64,000 nucleotides of DNA from an uncultured Bacteroidota bacterium (GCA_903887415.1 CAISPO010000029.1:62001-126000); one strand, 5' to 3'. Counted from the stretch's first letter, positions 51,474-61,706 are shown. Translations and numbers: made by a program. Notes: generated by a model from the sequence alone, not told the origin.

Positions 51474-52169
51474 ATGAAGATATTACTCGTATTTGTACTT
51501 TTATTAAGTGCCTTCTACTGTTTTGGCCAAAAATGTGATTGCAAGACAAACCCGGATTTTGCAAATTTTGTTGCCTGCACGCCGCAAGTATTCGACAATG
51601 GTAGCAGGCTATATTGGCAATATAATTGTGATTCTTCCTGGCTTACGTTCGAAAACAAAGCACATCATAAAAAGATTCTTTATTCCTTAACGCCGGACTT
51701 TACAGGCCGAATCGGCTTTTCATATGCTTCAGAATACAAAAGCTTGTTCCTTATCTGCAACAGGCTCATATCGGGTTGCTGCGACCCGCCTGAGTTCATA
51801 TTATTCGATAAGGCAACCGGTAAAAAGAGACGCGAGCTTGGCAGGCTGCTGTTTTACAGTGAAAACAGGAAATACCCGGTTACTATCGGTATTTTGAATA
51901 GCAACAATGATCCAGCCCCAATGGCCATACATTATGATTCCCTGGTAATAGTCAATGTTAATTCTGGAAAAAGATATATGCGGCCGCTTCCTAAAGGCAG
52001 GCTAAACAAAGCAATGCAGATAACGCAAGAGCTTTTTCCCGAATTACTTTTTGAAGACACAAAAATTAAGGATGATACGGTCATTTTACCATACCGTTAC
52101 AAGCTGAGCGATACAGATAAAGTGTGGCATAGTGATAAAATTACTGTGCAAATGAGCCTGTATCCATAA
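51474..52169 (+). CDS. secreted protein of unknown function
   Basis: I start at the ATG at 51474 (MKILLVFVL, 231 aa), which gives a signal peptide ending YCFGQ. The mature part has six Cys (KCDCKTNPDF, VACTP, YNCDSSW, LICNRLISGCCDPPEF) and a strand-rich C-terminus with FPELLFEDTKIKDDTVILPYRYKL. No family is recognised; disulfide-stabilised periplasmic protein is the likely class. Confidence 0.75.
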   Translation: MKILLVFVLLLSAFYCFGQKCDCKTNPDFANFVACTPQVFDNGSRLYWQYNCDSSWLTFENKAHHKKILYSLTPDFTGRIGFSYASEYKSLFLICNRLISGCCDPPEFILFDKATGKKRRELGRLLFYSENRKYPVTIGILNSNNDPAPMAIHYDSLVIVNVNSGKRYMRPLPKGRLNKAMQITQELFPELLFEDTKIKDDTVILPYRYKLSDTDKVWHSDKITVQMSLYP

Positions 52170-52194
52170 TGTTCATTTTTTGCCTGTCCCACCC

Positions 52195-52202
52195 TACCTT
52201 TG
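52195..52202 (+). promoter_or_regulatory. -7 promoter element of ccmB
   Basis: TACCTTTG, six bases before the ATG at 52209. A TTTG at 52179-52182 is nearer than the usual -33 distance. Points to a leaderless or very short leader. Confidence 0.5.
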
Positions 52203-52208
52203 GGCCAT

Positions 52209-52865
52209 ATGGCAGCAAGCCCGTTCATCTCACTTGTAAAAAAAGACCTGCTCATGGAGTGGCGCCAGAAGCATACGCTGTTTGGAGTACTTCTGTATGT
52301 GGGCGCCACAGTCTTTGTGGTGTATATGATGAGTGGCCAGCCAGAGGCAAAGATGTGGAACTCACTATTCTGGCTCACCCAGTTGTTTGTGGCGGTGAAC
52401 TCTGTAGCCAAGAGCTTTTTGCAGGAGCACCCCAACCGTTTCCGGTACTATTTTACGCTGGTAAAACCGGCTACATTTCTACTGGCCAAGATGGTTTACA
52501 GCATCGTACTGATGTTTATCATGAGCATGGTGAGCCTTTTGTTATACAATGTAATGCTGGGCTGGCCGCTGGAGCAAACCGGGCTGTTCATCCTCATCAC
52601 GTTTGCAGGCAGCCTTAGCTTGTCTGCCGTTTTCACCTTCTTATCTGCCATTGCCGCACGTGCGCAGCAAAACTCCGCTCTTATGGCCATACTAGGTTTT
52701 CCCCTGGTTACCCCGGTGCTTATGATACTGAGCAAGTTGGCTGTGAAAGCACTGGGGCCGGTATATGTGCCCGGTTGGTGGAGCATGGCATTGGTGCTTA
52801 TAGCCCTCGATTTCCTGGTAATCATACTTGGTGTTATTTTATTCCCATTCCTGTGGCAGGAATAA
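52209..52865 (+). CDS. ccmB: heme exporter protein CcmB-like
   Basis: A 218-residue polytopic protein with six membrane segments. SLVKKDLLMEWRQKHTLFG at the N-terminus, SVAKSFLQEHPNRFRYYF, and the last part GFPLVTPVLMILSKLAVKAL match CcmB, the membrane part of the ABC system for cytochrome c maturation heme export. CcmA and CcmC are not in the window, so either the operon is split or CcmB works with distant partners. Confidence 0.85.
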   Translation: MAASPFISLVKKDLLMEWRQKHTLFGVLLYVGATVFVVYMMSGQPEAKMWNSLFWLTQLFVAVNSVAKSFLQEHPNRFRYYFTLVKPATFLLAKMVYSIVLMFIMSMVSLLLYNVMLGWPLEQTGLFILITFAGSLSLSAVFTFLSAIAARAQQNSALMAILGFPLVTPVLMILSKLAVKALGPVYVPGWWSMALVLIALDFLVIILGVILFPFLWQE

Positions 52866-52914
52866 CAAAATGCTAAAAATCTCTAAAATGCTATACAACT
52901 TTGAATTATTAAGT

Positions 52915-52922
52915 TATATTTG
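52915..52922 (+). promoter_or_regulatory. -7 promoter element of the Lys-rich protein gene
   Basis: TATATTTG, 25 bases before the ATG. TTTG at 52900-52903 is too close to be a normal -33. Confidence 0.5.
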
Positions 52923-52947
52923 AGCCTTAAAATCAAACTAACCAGTT

Positions 52948-53145
52948 ATGAAAAAATTATTCGTATTCGCACTTCTTGCAATCGGCATCACAGCTACTTC
53001 TTTCGCCCAGACTCCAAAAGCGGAAAAGAAAACTGAAAAGGCGGACAAGAAAGACGCTAAAGGCGACAAAAAAGAAGAAAAAGGCAAACCAGCAAAAGCC
53101 AACAAAAAAGACGCTAAGGCTGACAAGAAAATGGACAAAAAATAA
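52948..53145 (+). CDS. small secreted Lys-rich protein
   Basis: A 65-residue protein with a signal peptide ending TSFAQT; the mature 44 residues are about 45% Lys, with repeats of AKxDKKxAK and ADKK. No fold is expected. It may bind nucleic acid, lipopolysaccharide or acidic polymers; inference only. A good terminator follows. Confidence 0.75.
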   Translation: MKKLFVFALLAIGITATSFAQTPKAEKKTEKADKKDAKGDKKEEKGKPAKANKKDAKADKKMDKK

Positions 53146-53167
53146 TCCGTTTCTGCTTACGATCTGC

Positions 53168-53207
53168 AATAAGGCTGTACCATACAAGGTGCAGCCTTAT
53201 TCTTTTA
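53168..53207 (+). terminator. intrinsic terminator of the Lys-rich protein gene
   Basis: A 14-nt arm (53168-53181) pairs with 53188-53201, core AAGGCTG/CAGCCTT, one mismatch, followed by CTTTT. Confidence 0.85.
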
Positions 53208-53564
53208 TATAGGACAGGTGTAAATCCATGCCCACCAGATCAGTAAGGGTTGCAGGGGTAGCCGTGCTATGGCCAGCCACAAGTATGGATTATGCTTTCG
53301 CCTGAAGTTGAGCGCCATTTGCATGTTTGCCGGAAATACGGCTATGAGTAAGAAAATGATGAGCCATGCGGCCACATGCCTCGTAGTCAGGGGAAGCAGC
53401 AGTAACGCGAAGACTATCTCCAGCACACCGCTCAGATACACTACAAACATAGGCTGCGGCACCCATGGCGGCATTATCCGTTTATACACACGCGGATACA
53501 CGAAATGTGTAATGCCGGCTGCGGCATATCCGGCAGCCATTACATAAAGCATAGTATTATTCAT
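53205..53564 (-). CDS. DoxX family membrane protein
   Basis: A 119-residue protein from MNNTMLYVMAAGYAAAGITHFVYP at 53564, with four membrane segments. THFVYPRVYKRIMPPWVP and YLSGVLEIVFALLLLP are typical of the DoxX/COG4270 group. The start codon overlaps the stop of the preceding gene (ATGAATAA), so translation is coupled. Function unknown; a quinone or redox role is inferred from the family. Confidence 0.88.
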   Translation of the reverse strand: MNNTMLYVMAAGYAAAGITHFVYPRVYKRIMPPWVPQPMFVVYLSGVLEIVFALLLLPLTTRHVAAWLIIFLLIAVFPANMQMALNFRRKHNPYLWLAIARLPLQPLLIWWAWIYTCPI

Positions 53565-53967
53565 GGCTCGTCCCAATGCCATCGTTTATCGCTGCGCCAC
53601 GGGCAGGCAGCGGCACTACCCTCATAAAGAAGTAAATAATAAATGCTATCGTGCCAATGAATACGAACAGCAATATCCACATTACTTTTTCACCCTCGGT
53701 CTTCACTTTGTAGGTTACTACGTGAATAATGTAATAGATCATGAGGCCAATATGGGTAACGAACGACAGTATGGCGAACATAATCAATGGGCCGGAAAAA
53801 ATGTGGGCGACATACGATTGTGCAAAACGCCGCGACTCATCCGGGTTTACCGGCATTGACACGATCATGTCTTTAATCATCATTATGTAGTATGCCAGGC
53901 AGCAAATGCCAAAGACCAGCGGGAGGAATGTTATTATACCGAGAAATACTTTTGCCGTATTTGTCAT
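53557..53967 (-). CDS. four-TM membrane protein of unknown function
   Basis: A 136-residue protein with four membrane segments (VFLGIITFLPLVFGICCLAYY, IFSGPLIMFAILSFVTHIGLMIYYIIHV, VMWILLFVFIGTIAFIIYFFM). It is common in Bacteroidota but unnamed. It is translationally coupled to the DoxX gene. Confidence 0.7.
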   Translation of the reverse strand: MTNTAKVFLGIITFLPLVFGICCLAYYIMMIKDMIVSMPVNPDESRRFAQSYVAHIFSGPLIMFAILSFVTHIGLMIYYIIHVVTYKVKTEGEKVMWILLFVFIGTIAFIIYFFMRVVPLPARGAAINDGIGTSHE

Positions 53968-54131
53968 AGCAGATATTTTTAATAAAGCTAATAAAAACCT
54001 GTGAACAAAGAGAATGTCCCGATGTTCGTGGCGCCTGGTTTGAGTGTTAATGGAAGGTTATAAAGAATAAGGGGATTTCAATTTCCTGTTTCCTAAGAAA
54101 TAAAACGTATTTTTATTTTACAAACGGAATT

Positions 54132-54437
54132 ATGAAACAGATAATAATTGTCACCGCCTATTTTATTTTTTTCGCTCCTGTTTTGCGTGCGCAAACAAAA
54201 TTGAATGCTGCGCCTGCGTATGACAACGTAAATTATGAATATCAGTTGAAACAACGATCAAGCCCCCACTACCTGGAGAAATTTGCACTGATACAAAAAG
54301 ATGAACACCCGCATGTGAATAGCACCGTATTTTCAGGTAATTCAAGTCCGGTAAATCTTAAAAACAATAGCGGTTCCTATCTGAAGCAGAATTATTTAAG
54401 GATAGTACAGCCTAAGGTATTTACAGGAAGTAAATAA
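54132..54437 (+). CDS. small secreted protein of unknown function
   Basis: A 101-residue protein with a signal peptide ending VLRAQT. The mature part is Asn/Ser/Lys-rich (NAAPAYDNVNYEYQLKQRSSPHYLEKF) and ends SYLKQNYLRIVQPKVFTGSK. No family. Monocistronic. Confidence 0.6.
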   Translation: MKQIIIVTAYFIFFAPVLRAQTKLNAAPAYDNVNYEYQLKQRSSPHYLEKFALIQKDEHPHVNSTVFSGNSSPVNLKNNSGSYLKQNYLRIVQPKVFTGSK

Positions 54438-54453
54438 CGCTCCCGGCTTTAGG

Positions 54454-54942
54454 CTATAGTTGAGCGTCTTTCTTTTCTTCGCGCTTTTTTATGAGATGGC
54501 GTATGCCTTTGTAGGAAAGTTCTATTGCTTTCCATTTCAGATAGCCTCCGATAAACTCAAAGGCGGCAGCCTTTAGCGGGTGTTTGCGTTTTTTCTTTTC
54601 TTCGGGTTGCGGAGCGTGTTCAGGCTTTGATTTATTGTATTTTTTGGCGAGTTTTTGCTGCACGAAGTTTACAAGTACTTTCACCAAAGGGTTAGAAATG
54701 GGTAAAAAATCGAGTGCGGAACCTTCATCTTCGCCTTTACTGCCTTTTTTTGTACCCAGGACACCTTCGAAAGACAATAGGTCTTCAATATCCATGTTCC
54801 TGCTTTCCTTGCGCAGAAGCTTTTTCTCCCGTTCAAGGTCTTCTATGTTCCGCAGCTTTTTAGGATAGATCCTCATTTGAATAGTAGAATCGAATAGTGT
54901 AAATAATTTACCGCGCGACAGCTTCGTGGTATTGCTGCTCAA
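54454..54942 (-). CDS. charged protein of unknown function, third gene of the YtxH-holin run
   Basis: A 162-residue basic protein with a long charged helix (LRNIEDLEREKKLLRKESRNM), one Pro-rich linker (KPEHAPQPEEKKKRKHP) and a C-terminal amphipathic segment. Its ATG overlaps the stop of the holin-like gene by 4 bases. Probably acts at the membrane with its neighbours. Confidence 0.7.
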   Translation of the reverse strand: MSSNTTKLSRGKLFTLFDSTIQMRIYPKKLRNIEDLEREKKLLRKESRNMDIEDLLSFEGVLGTKKGSKGEDEGSALDFLPISNPLVKVLVNFVQQKLAKKYNKSKPEHAPQPEEKKKRKHPLKAAAFEFIGGYLKWKAIELSYKGIRHLIKKREEKKDAQL

Positions 54943-55298
54943 TTCTCTTTATCATCTTCGTCTTCATTATCACCTTCGGTCAGGACACGGATAAACCCGC
55001 TGGCAAAAAAGCGTGTGATGTTTTTGCGAAGCCCTACTACAATAAGCAGCAACAGAAAATAAATGCCTATTACAACGAAAAACGATGCCATTTTAGACAA
55101 GCCGGCATTAATGAACACTTCTGTAAGTCCAAAACCAACAAAGAGAATAATGCAGAAAAAAATGAACAGGCATATCAGCGAAAACAGGAAGTAGCTGAAT
55201 AGGTTCGCACTGCGCCCTATAAAATTGATCTTGAACAATTTTATATGAACGTCAATATACTGTGTTACTCTTTCCTTTAATTCGCTGAATATGCTCAT
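54939..55298 (-). CDS. phage holin-like (DUF1469) membrane protein
   Basis: A 119-residue protein with an amphipathic N-terminal helix (LKERVTQYIDVHIKLFKINF), two membrane segments (FLFSLICLFIFFCIILFVGFG and SFFVVIGIYFLLLLIVVGL) and an acidic tail EGDNEDEDDKEN. This is the usual layout of the holin superfamily III/YqjE-like family. Despite the name, such proteins are common outside phage and in stress-linked runs with YtxH. Confidence 0.85.
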   Translation of the reverse strand: MSIFSELKERVTQYIDVHIKLFKINFIGRSANLFSYFLFSLICLFIFFCIILFVGFGLTEVFINAGLSKMASFFVVIGIYFLLLLIVVGLRKNITRFFASGFIRVLTEGDNEDEDDKEN

Positions 55299-55314
55299 TA
55301 GTTACGTTGGGAGA

Positions 55315-55509
55315 TTAAGAATGGTAAATTTCTTCTTCCATGTCCATCCCCTTTTTCGCAAATTTGCCCTTAAGGCCGTTAAGGCCTTTCTTGAGCTTTT
55401 CCATGTCCTGCTCGCGGGTCTCTTTGTCGGTAGCCAGCAAGTAGCCTACAGCCACGCCTGCTGCGGCTCCTATCAATAATGTAGCTATAGTGTTTCCAAT
55501 CTTTGCCAT
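55315..55509 (-). CDS. YtxH domain-containing protein
   Basis: A 64-residue protein from MAKIGNTIATLLIGAAAGVAVGYLLA, a glycine-rich membrane segment, then the amphipathic helix DKETREQDMEKLKKGL. First gene of a run of three (YtxH, holin-like, charged protein) with short gaps. YtxH proteins are stress-linked in other bacteria. Confidence 0.88.
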   Translation of the reverse strand: MAKIGNTIATLLIGAAAGVAVGYLLATDKETREQDMEKLKKGLNGLKGKFAKKGMDMEEEIYHS

Positions 55510-55555
55510 ATGATCAAGATTTAAAAGTTTATAGACAGTGAGATAAATATCATGC

Positions 55556-55585
55556 CAAAGATACAGAATCCTATATGAGGACAAT
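55556..55585 (-). promoter_or_regulatory. promoter of the YtxH-holin run
   Basis: On the minus strand ATTG (55585-55582), 18 nt, then TATCTTTG (55563-55556), a consensus -7. Confidence 0.65.
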
Positions 55586-55628
55586 ATGACGTTGGTCAAT
55601 TTTACTGTGTATTAACAAAATATAACCC

Positions 55629-56210
55629 TCATTTCTTTAATTCGGCGTAATACCTGTGCGCCTCAATATACTTCTCAACCGCATCCGGAACGATATACTT
55701 TATGGATTTCTTCTCCTTTATCTGCCTGCGGATATAAGTAGAGGATATGTGCAGCAGCGGCGCATCCAGCATAGTAATATCAGCGCCAAAAGTGTCTTCT
55801 ATCTCAAACCCCGGCCTGTTATAGACCATAAAAGAATACCGGGCCACCAACTGCTCAAAATTCTTCCACCGGTGTATGTTCTGAAAACTATCTGCCCCCA
55901 TAATTACAGAGAAGCGTTCCAACGGAAATTTTTCAGTGAGATATGTGAGTGTATCAATAGTATAAGATGGCTTAGGCAGGCTGAACTCCACATTGCTTGC
56001 CCTGAATTTGGGGTTGTCTTCTATAGCCAGGTTGACCAGGTGTATTCGGTCGTACTCATTCAGCAAGGAATGAGAATCTTTCAGCGGGTTATGAGGAGAA
56101 ACCACAAACCAGACCTTGTCTATCTCTGTGTGCGCTACTACGTGATTTGCCACTATGAGATGGCCGGTGTGAATGGGATTAAAGCTGCCGAAATACAACC
56201 CGATGTGCAT
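55629..56210 (-). CDS. nadD: nicotinate-nucleotide adenylyltransferase
   Basis: Transfers AMP to nicotinate mononucleotide in NAD synthesis. GSFNPIHTGHLIVAN is the nucleotidyl-transferase H-x-G-H motif, VVSPHNPLKD and FSVIMGADSFQNIHRWKN are the substrate loops, and ISSTYIRRQI the C-terminal phosphate motif. 193 residues is normal. Confidence 0.95.
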   Translation of the reverse strand: MHIGLYFGSFNPIHTGHLIVANHVVAHTEIDKVWFVVSPHNPLKDSHSLLNEYDRIHLVNLAIEDNPKFRASNVEFSLPKPSYTIDTLTYLTEKFPLERFSVIMGADSFQNIHRWKNFEQLVARYSFMVYNRPGFEIEDTFGADITMLDAPLLHISSTYIRRQIKEKKSIKYIVPDAVEKYIEAHRYYAELKK

Positions 56211-56291
56211 GGCGCAAAACTAACGAAAGATAACAACCGGGGAAAATCAATTTGGAGTTAAGATTTCCCACGTTTAATTATGTGCATTCTA

Positions 56292-56299
56292 TATATTTG
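56292..56299 (+). promoter_or_regulatory. -7 promoter element of murF-alr
   Basis: TATATTTG, nine bases before the ATG at 56309. TTTA at 56273-56276 is the only -33-like word. Confidence 0.45.
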
Positions 56300-56308
56300 C
56301 TACCCGCT

Positions 56309-58816
56309 ATGAATAGTATTGAACAGCTAAGAAAATGGTGCAGTGGCACATGGCTTGCAAAGGAGCAAGCAGACGTGCAGATCAGCGAACTGGCCATAGA
56401 CAGCCGCAGCATAGAGGAGGCGCCCGGAGCCCTGTTCATAGCCCTGAAGACCCCATTACGGGATGGCCACAATTTCGTGGCTGACGCCTGGCAAAAAGGA
56501 GTCCGAAACTTTCTCGTTTCGCAGACGGTCGATGAATCTGCACTACCTGATTCCAATATCTTACAAGTCAGGGACACACTTATCGCACTGCAGAAGATAG
56601 CTGCCGCGCACCGCAAACAATTTGATATACCTGTTATCGGCATTACGGGTAGCAATGGAAAAACTGTCATCAAGGAGTGGCTGTATCAATTGCTCGGCGG
56701 CATATATAATACGGTGCGGAGCCCTAAGAGCTACAACTCGCAGGTGGGTGTGCCGTTATCGGTATGGCTCATGAATAAGAGCCAGCAGCTTGCCATTTTC
56801 GAAGCCGGCATTTCGCAGCCGGGTGAAATGGAAAACCTGGAGCGTATCATCAACCCTACGATAGGATTGTTTACTAATATCGGCGAGGCGCATAGCGAGG
56901 GGTTTATGAATGCCCGCCAGAAAATAAATGAAAAGCTCATATTATTCCGCCATGCAAAACAGCTCGTTTATTGCCACGATCATGTGGAGTTGAACCAATG
57001 TATGGTACAATACATGCACCAGGTAAGGGGCGGCAGGTCGGAAGAGCCTTTGCAATTGTTTACATGGTCGCAAAAGCAGGATGCGGATTTAAGGATCACG
57101 AGTATCCGTAAATCGGGTGCAAAGACCAATATTACCGGCATATACAAATCGAAAGAGGCCAGTATCACGATTCCTTTTTCTGACGATGCATCAATAGAAA
57201 ATGCGATACACTGCTGGTGCATCATGCTGCTGCTGGATGTGAGCCAGGAAGATATAACAACACAGATGGCGTTACTGCAGCAGGTGTCTATGCGCCTGGA
57301 GCTGAAGCATGGGATTAATGGATGTACGGTTATCAATGACTCCTATAATTCAGACCTCACCTCGCTGCAACTGGCATTGAATTACCTGGACCAGCAGAAA
57401 CAACATAGCCATCATACCGTTATCATGTCGGACATACTACAAATAGGCCGGCGGGATATAGACTTGTATGATGAAGTGGCTGCGCTCATCAGCCGGCGGA
57501 ATATACAAAGGTTCATTGGTATAGGCCCTGCGCTATACAAAAACAAGGCTTCATTCAGAAAATATAAAAGGATACGAAGCATATTTTTTAAGTCAACCGA
57601 TGACCTGCTGAAAAACTTTCACCTCATCACTTTTGATAAGGAAGCCATATTGCTGAAAGGCGCACGCGTTTTTGCCTTTGAGAAGATCGGGCTGCTACTG
57701 GAGCAGCAGGTACACCAAACCGTGATGTCCATAGACCTGTCGGCGCTGACACATAATCTGAACGTTTTTAGGGCCGAACTAAAACCCGGGGTGAAGACAA
57801 TGGCCATGGTAAAGGCATTCGCCTATGGCAGCGGCAGCTACGAGATCGCCAACCTGCTGCAATATACGGGTGTGGATTATCTGACCGTTGCCTATACCGA
57901 TGAAGGAATAGCTCTGAGAAAAGCCGGCATCAAAATGCCCATAATGGTAATGAGCCCGGATGCCACCTCATTCGACCGGATGATCGTATGGAAACTGGAG
58001 CCGGAGCTGTTCAATTTTCAGTCGCTCTCCTCATTCCTTAACATCGCACAAACTCTGGCAGTAAGCAAATACCCGGTTCACCTGAAACTGGACACCGGTA
58101 TGCACCGCCTGGGCTTTAACCCAGCCGACATAGACGAACTGGGCAACAAAATAACGGAAAGCCCTGCAATAGAAGTGGTAAGTATTTTCAGCCATCTTGC
58201 AGCAAGTGACGACCCTGCAGAAGATGCATTTACCCGTCAGCAGGGGCAGTTATTTGAGCAAATGAGCGGTGAGCTGATGAGCAAACTATCGAACAAACCC
58301 ATGCGCCATATCTGCAATTCAGCCGGTATTGTGCGTCACCCGGAGCTTCAATATGATATGGTGCGGCTAGGCCTGGGCCTATATGGTGTTGATGCCAGCC
58401 ACATCTTGCAAAATAAACTGAAACAAACCAGCACATTAAAAACGAGCATAGCTCAGGTGCGGAATATACCTGCAGGCGACAACATTGGCTATGGCCACCA
58501 TACCCTCGCCCAGCATGATATGCGCATAGCAACCATCTGCATAGGTTATGCGGATGGATACCCAAGGGCACTGGGAAACGGACACGCCTATGTGCTGATA
58601 CATGGCAAACCAGCAAAAACGATCGGGTCGATATGCATGGATATGTGCATGGTGGATATAACTGATATACCCGAAGCAAAGGAAGGCGATGATGCGGTTA
58701 TCTTCGGGAAAGGGCTGACGGTAATAGAACTGGCTAAATGGGCTGGCACCATATCTTACGAGATCATGACCAGTATTTCACAGCGGGTGAAAAGGGTCTA
58801 TGTTAATGAGGAGTAA
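56309..58816 (+). CDS. murF-alr: fused UDP-MurNAc-tripeptide D-Ala-D-Ala ligase / alanine racemase
   Basis: An 835-residue fusion. Residues 1-460 are MurF (P-loop GITGSNGKT, EAGISQPGEM, NDSYNSDLTS), which adds D-Ala-D-Ala to the UDP-MurNAc-tripeptide. Residues 475-835 are alanine racemase: PLP lysine in AMVKAFAYGSG, catalytic Tyr in DNIGYGHHT, and ICMDMCMVDIT. The fusion supplies D-Ala and uses it in the same polypeptide, and is typical of Bacteroidota. I start at the ATG at 56309, since the 19 codons upstream overlap the promoter. Confidence 0.95.
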   Translation: MNSIEQLRKWCSGTWLAKEQADVQISELAIDSRSIEEAPGALFIALKTPLRDGHNFVADAWQKGVRNFLVSQTVDESALPDSNILQVRDTLIALQKIAAAHRKQFDIPVIGITGSNGKTVIKEWLYQLLGGIYNTVRSPKSYNSQVGVPLSVWLMNKSQQLAIFEAGISQPGEMENLERIINPTIGLFTNIGEAHSEGFMNARQKINEKLILFRHAKQLVYCHDHVELNQCMVQYMHQVRGGRSEEPLQLFTWSQKQDADLRITSIRKSGAKTNITGIYKSKEASITIPFSDDASIENAIHCWCIMLLLDVSQEDITTQMALLQQVSMRLELKHGINGCTVINDSYNSDLTSLQLALNYLDQQKQHSHHTVIMSDILQIGRRDIDLYDEVAALISRRNIQRFIGIGPALYKNKASFRKYKRIRSIFFKSTDDLLKNFHLITFDKEAILLKGARVFAFEKIGLLLEQQVHQTVMSIDLSALTHNLNVFRAELKPGVKTMAMVKAFAYGSGSYEIANLLQYTGVDYLTVAYTDEGIALRKAGIKMPIMVMSPDATSFDRMIVWKLEPELFNFQSLSSFLNIAQTLAVSKYPVHLKLDTGMHRLGFNPADIDELGNKITESPAIEVVSIFSHLAASDDPAEDAFTRQQGQLFEQMSGELMSKLSNKPMRHICNSAGIVRHPELQYDMVRLGLGLYGVDASHILQNKLKQTSTLKTSIAQVRNIPAGDNIGYGHHTLAQHDMRIATICIGYADGYPRALGNGHAYVLIHGKPAKTIGSICMDMCMVDITDIPEAKEGDDAVIFGKGLTVIELAKWAGTISYEIMTSISQRVKRVYVNEE

Positions 58817-58880
58817 TGAGCCGCAGTTGAAAAATTGAAACGTAAAATAATTAAATTTTTTTTTATTATTAAAAAAGATT

Positions 58881-58888
58881 TACTTTTG
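58881..58888 (+). promoter_or_regulatory. -7 promoter element of the 58911 gene
   Basis: TACTTTTG, 22 bases before the ATG, preceded by a T/A-rich stretch. Confidence 0.5.
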
Positions 58889-58910
58889 CGGCTTAAAACC
58901 TTTAAGCCAG

Positions 58911-59945
58911 ATGAAAAAGTATAATTTATTTTTGGTCGCTCTCATGTTTGTAGTGATAGCCGCTTGCACAAAAAGTGGTGACTCTAACAGTTCTTCCTTT
59001 ACTTATACTGTTGAAAGTATTCCAAACTATACAGCAACGGAATATGTTGACACAACGTTTGCCGTGCCGGTTTCCGTAACTCTTGTATCAGGCTCCGCAC
59101 AGGGTACGCTCACGCTTACTCCTACCGGTATGCCAGCTGGTGTTACCGTTATTCCCGCATCATTTGTAGGCATGGGCACGTTCACTACAGCGTTCGCTTT
59201 CACGTCTGATGCCACAGTTTCTGGCACCTACCCTATTACCATAAATGCTACAAATTCTTCTGGCACCAAGTCTTATTCTTTCAATCTCGTTATCGGAGCG
59301 GGTTCATTGTTTAGTTATACAGTTACAGGCTTATCCAGCAATATTACGCTTTCCCAATATTGTGATACCACCATATCGCTGCCGGTAACCGTAACTTACG
59401 GATCAGGCACGGCGGAAAGTGTTTCCCTATCCTCTTCTACCCCTCCCGCTGGCATCACTTTTTCCGTAACACCCAATACCGCTACGCCTACTTACACTTC
59501 TACCGTGGCTATGCATGTTGCCATTAACACACCCGGTACCTACCCCGTTACTATCAATTCAACTGCCGCAGGCACAGCTCCGCAGGCACATACATTTAAT
59601 GTTGTCGTTACAGCAAGCAGTAATTGCGCTACAGAAGCTGTCGGTACTTACAGCATGGTCAGTGTGTGTTCAAATACAATCTACAATTATAACAGCGGCG
59701 GCAACGCGGTTGCTGCACTTGGCACTAATGAGGTGCGCCTGCCGACTCCGTATGCAAATTTAACAGCTGACCTGAATTGCAGTGCAGGTACGCTTACCAC
59801 TCAATCGGGACTTTTTGGGCCTGATTTTTATTTCCCTACGGGTAATGGCACCTTCAATTCAAGTACCATTGTCCTTAACCTTACACTTGATCCGACTTCG
59901 TCATCTGATACCGCTACCTGTGTATTGACCTATACAAGGCAATAA
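58911..59945 (+). CDS. lipoprotein with two Ig-like repeats
   Basis: A 344-residue lipoprotein: MFVVIAAC is the lipobox. Residues 30-130 and 135-240 are two homologous Ig-like repeats (YTVESIPNYTATEYVDTTFAVPVSVT and YTVTGLSSNITLSQYCDTTISLPVTVT; each ends in GTYPITIN/GTYPVTIN). The C-terminal 105 residues form a third, different beta-rich domain with four Cys. Probably surface-exposed. No enzyme motif. Confidence 0.8.
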   Translation: MKKYNLFLVALMFVVIAACTKSGDSNSSSFTYTVESIPNYTATEYVDTTFAVPVSVTLVSGSAQGTLTLTPTGMPAGVTVIPASFVGMGTFTTAFAFTSDATVSGTYPITINATNSSGTKSYSFNLVIGAGSLFSYTVTGLSSNITLSQYCDTTISLPVTVTYGSGTAESVSLSSSTPPAGITFSVTPNTATPTYTSTVAMHVAINTPGTYPVTINSTAAGTAPQAHTFNVVVTASSNCATEAVGTYSMVSVCSNTIYNYNSGGNAVAALGTNEVRLPTPYANLTADLNCSAGTLTTQSGLFGPDFYFPTGNGTFNSSTIVLNLTLDPTSSSDTATCVLTYTRQ

Positions 59946-59984
59946 CCGCAATACTCTAAATGATCCAGGAATTGGGGTCATTCA

Positions 59985-59994
59985 CCCCCCCCCC
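59985..59994. repeat. C10 homopolymer
   Basis: Ten consecutive C in the intergenic space after the lipoprotein gene. It could change length, but no gene start or promoter element is visibly affected. Confidence 0.9.
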
Positions 59995-60002
59995 GATCAT
60001 TA

Positions 60003-60037
60003 GCAATAGCCTCCCGAATCCTTTGGGAGGCTATTGC
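60003..60037 (+). terminator. long hairpin after the lipoprotein gene
   Basis: GCAATAGCCTCCC (60003-60015) and GGGAGGCTATTGC (60025-60037) form a perfect 13-bp stem, but the downstream bases are not T-rich. It may act as a terminator or RNA end stabiliser. Confidence 0.6.
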
Positions 60038-60160
60038 CATAATAAGCGGCTAAGAGCTATGAGCCGCAAATCCTTAGTTCAGGCATTCTTCACCGCCTGG
60101 CAGCGCTGTTTCACCGATTATTGCTTTATTCCAGAAACCGATTTCACGACCTTTGTGTGA

Positions 60161-61352
<1,192 letters not shown>

Positions 61353-61384
61353 TCTGATCTTTTTACCGGTAATACAAAGGATGA

Positions 61385-61654
61385 CTATATGCCATCCTTT
61401 TTGTAACTAATTCTACCCCACTTTATTTTGTCCCAGATCCGCTCATGAAAAAAGTATCCGACAGTGGTATAGACATTGCTCACGATCATAAAACCAAAAG
61501 CGACTTTAACCTGTCCTGTAATCAGATAAATGGAGGTAAAGTCCAAGATCAGGATCACAACTCGGTAACTCACCGTTTTTGCCACAGACCTGCCAAGCGT
61601 TTCTGTAGGCTGGTTAGTGCTGGGAATGAATTTTTCTATAATAACATGATACAA
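61385..61654 (-). CDS. DUF2061 membrane protein
   Basis: An 89-residue protein with the DUF2061 core GRSVAKTVSYRVVILILDFTSIYLITG and GFMIVSNVYTTVGYFFHERIWDKIKWG: two membrane segments and a conserved HERIW end. Function unknown; members sometimes lie next to sulfate or ion transport genes, but not here. Confidence 0.9.
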   Translation of the reverse strand: MYHVIIEKFIPSTNQPTETLGRSVAKTVSYRVVILILDFTSIYLITGQVKVAFGFMIVSNVYTTVGYFFHERIWDKIKWGRISYKKDGI

Positions 61655-61706
61655 AGCCCAACACTTGTCCTAAATGGGCTTAGCGCATGAGCGATGGCTA
61701 ATTTCA

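Noticed and set aside
59960-60160. 66-codon frame between the lipoprotein and the TetX-like gene
   Set aside because: It runs through a C10 tract and a 13-bp hairpin and has no protein-like features.
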